DNA of 64,000 nucleotides. Source: Prostheceraeus crozeri (taxonomy: Eukaryota > Platyhelminthes > Polycladida > Euryleptidae). The DNA is taken from assembly GCA_907163375.1 (NCBI GenBank), contig CAJQUW010006378.1:1-64000 (forward strand). Reading direction: 5' to 3'. Each line of letters begins with the position of its first letter. Position 1 is the first letter of the stretch. The notes below the pieces were generated by a model. That model saw only the letters and a list, made by a program, of their open reading frames with translations. It made no database searches and was not told the origin of the DNA. Both the position numbers and the translations under genes were made by a program. Positions 56,569 through 64,000 of the stretch are shown piece after piece.

Positions 56569-59500
56569 AAGTAACTTGTGTGATACAGAAATCGACTGGG
56601 CATGGGAATTTGAATTTGAAAGTCATTTCATGCGTTTTTTGTCAAATATCGAGTGAAGTCAACACTGAGATCATCAGGAAGTCAATGAGATGTTACATTC
56701 CAAGAAATATCATTTCTAAACTTCATTATTCAAAGCTGTGATTCTGTTTAGATGCAAAATTAATTCTTAGCCAACTGCATTCTTGGAAATATTGGCAAAC
56801 CTTCGTAGATCTTGAAACCCATGGAATCTTGGATAAAGTCATGAAAAGTCTTCTGATAGAGTACTTGGATACTTTAATAATAATGTAAATTGTATTTAAG
56901 TGGAAAGACAATTATTCATGTGAATGATGCTCGCTATAGGGAATCCAGGAATGGGTGAATCAAGAGCTTAACAAGACTAAAAGGACAATTATTCGAGTAC
57001 ATTATCTCCCGACAACTTACCTTCATCAAAGTCAATTTCTTCCTGATCACTGCACTTGCTACACGATATAAAATCCACTCTACATTAAGATTATTATAAA
57101 ATGTATAAATACAAAAGGTTCTTGATGGCATCCGAAAAAATCGGTTAAGTACCAAACCTTCATGCATTGTACTCTCATTCCAAGGCGAAGTGGTTAGAAA
57201 GTTCTTTCTGCAATAGAGTGGCAAATGACTACAATATCCAAGTTCAATGTTTGGAAAATGAATGTGTGGGCCCTAGTTGCATGCCAGAGAACTGTGATCA
57301 CTGTCCATCAAAGCTGTCCATCAGTGTTGGTATGTAGACGCTTGCGGCTTCATATAATCAGTCTCTGCACAAGGGGCATCTCGATTTCCGCAGTTTCTGG
57401 CAAGCTGAAGAATTTTTTTTACTTTTTAGTATAGCTTCATCATTTTTACCAAACCCTCATATATCAGGTGGAGTAGCATTGGTTTGTGAGGAAATTTTTA
57501 AGTTAAAGGATATGGAGCCTTCAACAAGTGATCAATAACAATTAATTATCTAAAATTAAGATTTGACCTTCTGGAAAAATGCAGCCAGGACAGTGCAGGT
57601 CACAGAACAACTTAATGATACTATTTAGACATTATAGGATGCTCTTACCACTATGAGAGATCTATTATCTCAAATTCGAGCTGCGACCTTTTGTGAACTG
57701 ACTGATGAAAGGGGCATCAATTTAACCTCACCACGAAATGTGAAGCGTAAAAGGAGTCAGATATCCAATCAAATTGCAAATAATTATTTCATGTCTACCT
57801 TTATGCTTGTGATGTCAAAATTTGTCATCAAATGCGTTAGTATTAGAGGCGATGGATTTTTCTACGACGACCTATCATTCTCGGTAAACTTTTTTTGATA
57901 CTTTCTCGGTTGATCATTTCAGAGTCCGCTCTTTGGAGTAAATGATGTTTCAGTATCATTTTTAAACGGATATCATTGAGTTGCAGTGTCACAGATGGAA
58001 ATTTTCTGAAGAAATAAAAGTCATCAATCTAGTGAGGTGGCAAAGACTTGCAGATTGCGATAAAATAGCGCACACTTGCCGGCCGTGCATTGACTCACTT
58101 TTCTCACCCTAATCGTTAATCATTGCATCCGTGAAGTATGCTAAACTTAGAATTAGAAAGTGCTTTAATGGAGCGTGCAGCAGACAGCCTACACTGCGGC
58201 GGCAAAGACAGATGTCACTAAGCTAGCAATTGCAAAAAATTGGAGCTAAAAATAGCGATTCTCAAATTCAAATAATTCCAAATGCTGATCAAAAGAATCA
58301 CCGAGCAAGAAATTGTTCATTCAAGAAATTGTGTCACTGTTCTTTCGAATTCTGGATTAACTCGCAACGAATTATCGTAGATTAAACGTGTAATACCAAT
58401 GTTAGACAGACAATATTGTTTGAATCTGTTTCCAGAGAATCTGAATCAATTAAAATGGCTTAGTACATGTATTTGATCATGTGTACTAATCATTTGAATT
58501 CTTTGGGTATCAGTAAGTCCTTCATACATTTGAAGTTAGAAGAGTTAGAATGCCATTTCACAGATGCACTTGCTGGAATGGCTACTCTTGAAAGAAAACC
58601 TCACGCCTATGTTTGAGTTCTATTCCTTACAGAAATCAATCTTATCAATTCCATTCACTCACACGAGACTTTCAGTGCATTGGACGAGCTTGGCATTGTA
58701 AATAGCAATTATTAAGGAGATTTATAGCCGAAACACGTCAAAATTTCAAAGATCTGTCAAACTGGGTGATTTTAGATTCTGAACTGCTATTTAAAATACC
58801 TAGATGTAGGATGTTATAGGGGCATGGAATTCCAACATTGAAAAGTACACACTGAATATGCTGTACAGTGGATTTCATGCGTTTCGTAGGAAATCTCTAG
58901 ACGCCAAGGAAACGAACCGACTCCCCGGATCTCGGTGCGCCTTGAGTGCGGCGTGGATAGGGTAATGTATGAAATAATAACAGGCATAAAAACGATTAAA
59001 TAAGATGATAATGTCTAAGTTAACAAAGTCATGCAAATATGGGTACACCAGGTTTCAAAAGCAGACCCGATTCCTTGTGCTGAAACGACATCAATTGCAT
59101 CGATAAGATTGATTTAGCACGATATTCAGGTGTTTGAAGACGATTATCTCAGCTGTTGACTGTTCCATCCATCAAAGATAAGTATGTCGGAAAACCCTTG
59201 CCTAATGCTGTGAAAGTTTGTGACTAACCTGAAAGAAACGTGAATTCAAAAGGGGATGAATGACAAGAATTGTTGAGATACTATTTTATTCATAAATCAT
59301 GTTTATGATTATGTTTATCCAGCAAAAGAGATTTTTCCGGTATCATTGCCCAAACATGAGTGACATGTGGCACAAGCGTTTGGCCGTATATGAATTTTCA
59401 TATACTTGTACATATCAGTTCTCGTTTTATTTTTACGGTACTAATTCAACTGACAAATGAACAATGGACATGTCACTTTGTTTCGAAGTCCTTGTTTTTC

Positions 59501-61774
59501 CATAGATTCTCACAAGTCTCAATTCATCTATGTATATTAATTGATAGAAATCCTCCTGATGTTTTTCATTCACTTGATTTGCATATCTTACCAAAGACGT
59601 TTGTATCTTGCGGCCCGATGAAGAATTGTATTACATGATTTCCATGTTCATGTTTCACCTTCATTACAACAAACTTGATATCACTGTGTGATGTCCATAA
59701 AGTTTTTGGATTATTTTGGATTTCTATAGCAGATTTCGATTTCTGTTTTAACTACCGTCACTACTGTTGCCGCGTTCTGCAAATGATGTAAATTTTCTTT
59801 GATTCTCCAGATGTGGCATTTGAATGAACCATCAAATACAACAAAATGACTTTGAAAAGCGCTGTTTTCTGCAAATTCGAGGTGGAAAATCATTTTTTTG
59901 TTAATATTTAACTGTGTCAAATGTAGATGTATGTCGAGTAAATGATGCTAATTCTAGACTAATTTTGGTTACTTCTGATCATTGATAAGATGATTGATAT
60001 TTACAGGCTATTTAACAACCCATTTACTTTCGCGCACATCCTGTCCAGCTCACTCCACCTCAGCAAGTAAACTTTGCGCTCCAAACCTTGATGTGAATTA
60101 ACTAGACATGCACTTTCATATCGGTCACGTCATGCACGTAGGACTGTCATCAGTTACAACAAAGGAGAAAACAATGTGCATATCTGTACAGGATTGAATT
60201 GCATGAATAGGTGATTATAACAAACAATGGGTGACCAACAACCAAAATTACAATATTTACATTGAGAACATATATCTTAACTTTAAATCACAATTTTCAT
60301 TTTTGTGCTAATGTGATTTGATGATAAGAGTTTCTGCAATTTCTGTATTACATTTTGTAGAAGCATTTTGAAGCTTTGTTCTTCTGGTCAGTGTAGCGAT
60401 ATTTCTAATGGTGTTTTTTCTGCCTTTTGATTGTTATCTCTCTTATGCAGTGTAATAATATACATAGGTATTAATCTTGATGAGTTTCTCAATGCAATAT
60501 TGATCTTGCCAATGTTCACAGCTGTATCGACAAACAAACATAAGAATGCAGCTGGGAAAATTAATGTTCTGTTTTTTAAATTGTGAAGGCAGCAAAAGAC
60601 ATTCTACGATGAACTTTAGTATTCAATTTTTTCAAATTTCCAGGAGGCGAGAATAGCAATTAAAATTTGACAACTGAATGTAATCCGCTGACAACTAAAG
60701 TGCTTAGGCCCCATGTTGCATGATTTGAATGTAATTTTCTGACGGTACAATTATTCAGCGTAGCAAAGTGCGTCAAGGTAACAAAGTTAAAAAAACAAGC
60801 TAATGACTAGTTACTTTTCAATAGGTACAATGTATGATTTAAAAGAAAATTTTTATATCTTAAAATGTCTAAAAATTTTAAAAATACTTACTAGAAGGAC
60901 AAACAACGCTTCTCCTCTCCTCATGTGTAATGAATTGGCGAGTAAGTCGTTCTGTTCAAAATTATGTTTATCACTTATATATTGAAAAGATCCTATTTAA
61001 CAGTCTGCCCATTCAGATGATAAGAGGACAGTTCTGTTAGCACATTCTTCGATTCAATATTTACCAAACCGAGCCAGAAATAAGTCGACGTATGCTTTCA
61101 ATCATGGCCGACGGATTAGGACAAAAATACAGACGTAAAGTAATTTTACCTAGGCTATGGGTAGCCTATAGGACAAGTCAATGAGATATATCTACGAACC
61201 CTAGATTTTCAATGTGAACCTCTCATTCTCAATGTTAATCGGCAATTTTTCAATCATAATAATTAGAGCTCGACAAAACAGTTCATTTTTCAAGCAGGAA
61301 CAGGTTTTTTATTTCGTTCGAGTTCTTAAAATTGTTCTTATGTTTTTTTCTGTAAGCAATGCGATGGAAGGGTAAATATTTTGAAAGTATATTAATTTAC
61401 TTATGATATCCTTTATAAGATGTTGTAAAGCCTCGAACAAATAGCAATTCAACAACATAGAGGCATCCATAGAGTAAGTATATTAGGTAGAGTGGTAACT
61501 CCGCATTTATTAAATCCCCAATGTGTATAGGCCTACATACTTTCGATTTTTGAATGAACTCGTGGGAGATGCAGGTGGTATTGTCACCAAATGTGAGATA
61601 TGAAATTAATGTTTTGCAGTTTTGCAGAAATTACAGCGGAATTGACTGATCATGCAGTAACGCAGAAGGAAATGATATTTTACAGATCGTCCGTGCCATA
61701 ACAGCCTGGGATAGGTAATATTTGTTAAATTAGCAACTATCGATGACTGCTTTCATGCTGAACCTCAAGAGAAT
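56569..61774. other. 3' flank of the TIR gene; mostly no gene
   Basis: The first AATAAA-type signal noticed after the stop is at about 58,012-58,018, far away, so the polyadenylation site is uncertain. A hAT-like fragment may lie at 57,653-57,800 (listed separately). A tRNA-like patch at about 58,900-58,965 is too degenerate to call. The rest shows nothing recognisable. Confidence 0.4.
57653..57800 (+). pseudogene. Possible hAT (ZMYM/TTF-type) transposase remnant
   Basis: The frame reads ATFCELTDERGINLTSPRNV then KRKRSQISNQIANNYFM. This matches the pattern A-x-x-Leu-Ala-x-x-x-Gly-Ile ... Pro-Arg-x-x-x-Arg-Gln ... Tyr-Tyr-Arg seen before the C-terminal part of ZMYM1-like hAT transposases. There is no dimerisation domain downstream. 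Confidence 0.3.
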
Positions 61775-62791
61775 CTTCTTAAGAGAGATCATAAACCTGC
61801 CACTGGTAGAGCAAAATTACATAATCAAAGTACATCACTGTTCAGATTAAAGAAATGAAACATGAATTTAGTGAATCATAAAATCATGCCGGTAAAAACT
61901 CTATTGAAAACTTGAAATTTCAGCCATTTAGAAAGCACGAATAATATCGCAATTTTTTCACGAAGACTTTCATTATAGTACAATTCATGAAATTCCCCTG
62001 GTAATCAGCTTGATTTCCGCTTTGTTGGTATGCTTATTAGCACATGTTCATTCCTTTTGCTATCCAACATGTTTCATACTACTTAGGCCATATATGGGAG
62101 AGTCATCTCGGTAATTGGCAAATTTTGACTATTTTCAAAAGTGCTCAAATAATTTTTTGGACCACGGGAACGTAATCTCCGCAAAAAAAATGAATCTTTT
62201 CATATAAAATTTTTCACTGTATGCAGATACTTTCTTGAGTCGACACTCTACCTATATATCCCTACTCTATGGAGGCATCAATAATTTAAGAAGTTGTAAT
62301 AGCTGTTTGTTATCAATGCGGTGAATACTATTCTGAATATAATAGGCTACAACCAAAGATATATAAAGGGCTAGATAGGAAATAGACGTGTTTTTACCTT
62401 GTGTGCAATGAAACCAGTGAAAATCAGCTGATATTGCATAAATTTGAAAATATTTGTAAGCGAGCAACAAATATTCCTTTTCATTACCTCTTTTTAGTAA
62501 TTATAGAACCAAAACGCATTTTAATAACAAATCAAGAAATTTTTATACATGTCTGAAAACAGCGTCCAAATTGCAACAAATAATAGTCTATTCTACTTTT
62601 TCAGATGTCTTCCAAAACCCAGTTGTAAATAAGAGCACCCTATTGATACAATTCTTTCAATTAGACTTCATTGCATTATTTTATGTGAGTTGATTATTAA
62701 ATATGAAGAGCGTATGTCAAAATAGGAATGGCACAAATGAAAACCAATTGTTTCATTCTTAGATAAAAGAAGAGTGAAGTTCACTTACAAT
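61775..62791 (+). repeat. Interspersed repeat R1, copy 3 (interrupted by a hAT)
   Basis: Matches copy 1 (15,330-16,235) with CTAGATAGGAAATAGACGTG, CAGCGTCCAAATTGCA and GAAGTTCACTTACAAT. It has a ~90-bp extra segment after CGACACTCTACC (62,250-62,340) that copy 1 lacks. It is cut at 62,791 by a hAT element; copy 1 continues CAATTCACCAAAAACAAG at the equivalent point. Confidence 0.75.
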
Positions 62792-64000
62792 CAGGGTGGG
62801 AAAAAACATGTTTAATTGAAAAAAAACATGTTTTAAACGTTTTTTTCAAAAAAACATGTTTTAAACATGTAGGTTTATTCCTTGTATATTATTATTATAT
62901 TATATTATATTATATTATATTATTCTTGTAGGCTTATTCCATTGATACAAAATGCAGGCTCATCAATTTTATAGACTTAAAAGAGATAAAATCAGAATTT
63001 TCTATGAAAAATGAATTCACATTGTCAAAATGCAACGAAAATGTTTCCGAAACCATGATCAAATTGTTAGGCGTAGGCTTAGCGTATGCATGATGATATT
63101 CTGCTCCGTTGGTAGCATGAATAGATGAGTACGAAATTACTAGGCAATGGCTAACATTAACGAATATGTGATGAGCTTTTTGATGAAAAAGTTATGGCAT
63201 AATGAAATTAAATGGCACTTTTTAATGCAGGTATAAGTCTACACATTTAGATAATATGACATGTCAGCCTACCATCACCCCATGGACGTGATATTTTTAA
63301 GAAATGATAGCGATTAACCCCAAAGCAAATTAAATACTACTTTGCGTTTATGGTAATTTAAGTGATGATGATGTAATTGAAAACAATAAGTTCAAAATGC
63401 AATAAATGCGTCTATAATTGTTGAAGAAGAATTTCTTGTACCGTAGTTCATTTGTTTAACTGTTTGTATAGGAAGCACATTTTCCCAGCCTTCTCTACTC
63501 CTAGATTATTCCGCAGTTTTCCATAAGTCAATCCCATTGTGCTGAACTGTCTTTCTAGAGCCGCGGTGCTGCATGGAGTGCAGCTCAATGCCTTCCCAAT
63601 GCGCGAGAGCTTCTCATCGAAACCCATTCTCCTCCCGGCTTCCCACCAATTTGCAGGATGAACCCCTTCCTCAAAAAGCTCGTATGTATACGGGGATGCC
63701 TTCGCAAGATATAGGGTTAATGCTGCAGAGACTCCTGGCTGAGCACACACTATGAAGTCCGAGCAATTCTGGTCTGCTCTGCTGTCAATTTTTCTCCATT
63801 GGATCTGGGGTCCAACAGGTTTGCAGCAAGCACTGCTGGCTGTAATGCCATCTCCATTCTCTTTTGGATCACGTGCTGGCAGTCTTCGGGAACCCTTTCG
63901 ACCAAATCCTTCCACAATTCCAGCACTTCTCCCATTGTCCCGTCGTCCTTTTGACACTTATCTAGGAACGTGGAAATAGGATCCAACACCTGTAAAACTT
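62792..64000 (-). mobile_element. hAT transposon (right part beyond window)
   Basis: Begins CAGGGTGGGAAAAAACATGT, a hAT-style terminus, directly after R1 sequence; the expected 8-bp duplication would be CTTACAAT (62,784-62,791). AAACATGTTTTAAAC-type palindromes follow. A transposase C-terminus on the - strand ends 660 bp inside the element. The other end lies outside the window. An ATATT microsatellite sits at 62,885-62,925. Confidence 0.75.
63448..63995 (-). pseudogene. hAT transposase C-terminal region
   Basis: The upstream frame (63,750-63,989) reads ISTFLDKCQKDDGTMGEVLE and AVLAANLLDPRSNGEKLT, the typical pre-dimerisation segment. The second frame then carries ASPYTYELFEEGVHPANWWE and STAALERQFSTMGLTYGKLR, ending FLYKQLNK. 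The Ala-Ala-Leu-Glu-Arg-x-Phe-Ser block is the hAT dimerisation motif. A one-base frameshift near 63,755 separates the two frames. The N-terminal part lies beyond the window. Confidence 0.75.

Noticed and set aside
58900-58965. tRNA-like patch with GGTTCGTTTCC on the - strand
   Set aside because: The B box is imperfect and no cloverleaf can be drawn; it may be a worn SINE head.

Overview
The window is animal genomic DNA. It is gene-poor and intron-rich, packed with transposons, and contains SINEs, LINEs, hAT and Tc1 elements. One host gene is readable on the + strand, with splice junctions that agree in phase and one intron of about 20.7 kb. The phylum cannot be fixed from sequence alone; the repeat mix (hAT, Tc1, a LINE with a PHD-like zinc finger, tRNA-derived SINEs, a capsid-bearing Polinton-like element) suggests an invertebrate, possibly marine.

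Left part (1-14,089). Two copies of a Polinton/adintovirus-like element lie in mirror orientation around an unrelated spacer. Copy A (1-about 4,560, cut by the window edge) and copy B (about 7,030-12,660) share a double-jelly-roll major capsid protein, small hydrophobic minor-capsid-like proteins, a parvovirus-type phospholipase A2 domain joined to a DDE integrase, and an adenovirus-type cysteine protease. Copy B also shows two coiled-coil genes, one with a tail-fibre-like motif. No protein-primed DNA polymerase or packaging ATPase was seen. Copy B ends in a long palindrome (12,560-14,089). A 466-bp MITE sits in one arm of it, and the other arm preserves the empty site. The spacer (4,560-7,030) holds a LINE endonuclease fragment, a glutamine-rich ORF, extra partial protease copies and tandem repeats. 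Both copies are treated as fossils: some genes look whole, others are broken.

Middle part (14,090-30,078). LINE ORF1 remains directly abut the palindrome. They are followed by interspersed repeats, a LINE reverse transcriptase with a PHD-like finger split by a hAT insertion, a foldback element, a 1.7-kb non-autonomous hAT with an exact 8-bp target duplication, a SINE, and candidate (weak) upstream exons.

Host gene (30,079-56,568, + strand). Three exons encode a TIR-like domain, a short acidic/serine linker, a low-complexity Ser/Thr/Gln/Asn-rich linker, and one C-terminal membrane segment followed by Arg-Arg-Ile-Gly and the stop. This is a tail-anchored layout that recalls MAVS, with TIR in place of CARD. 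The first exon(s) were not found with confidence. The large introns hold SINEs, foldback and hAT elements, LINE and reverse-transcriptase debris, and a Tc1 transposase with one in-frame stop.

Right part (56,569-64,000). The 3' flank has few readable genes. It holds a third copy of an interspersed repeat (R1), interrupted at 62,792 by a hAT element whose transposase C-terminus runs off the window edge.
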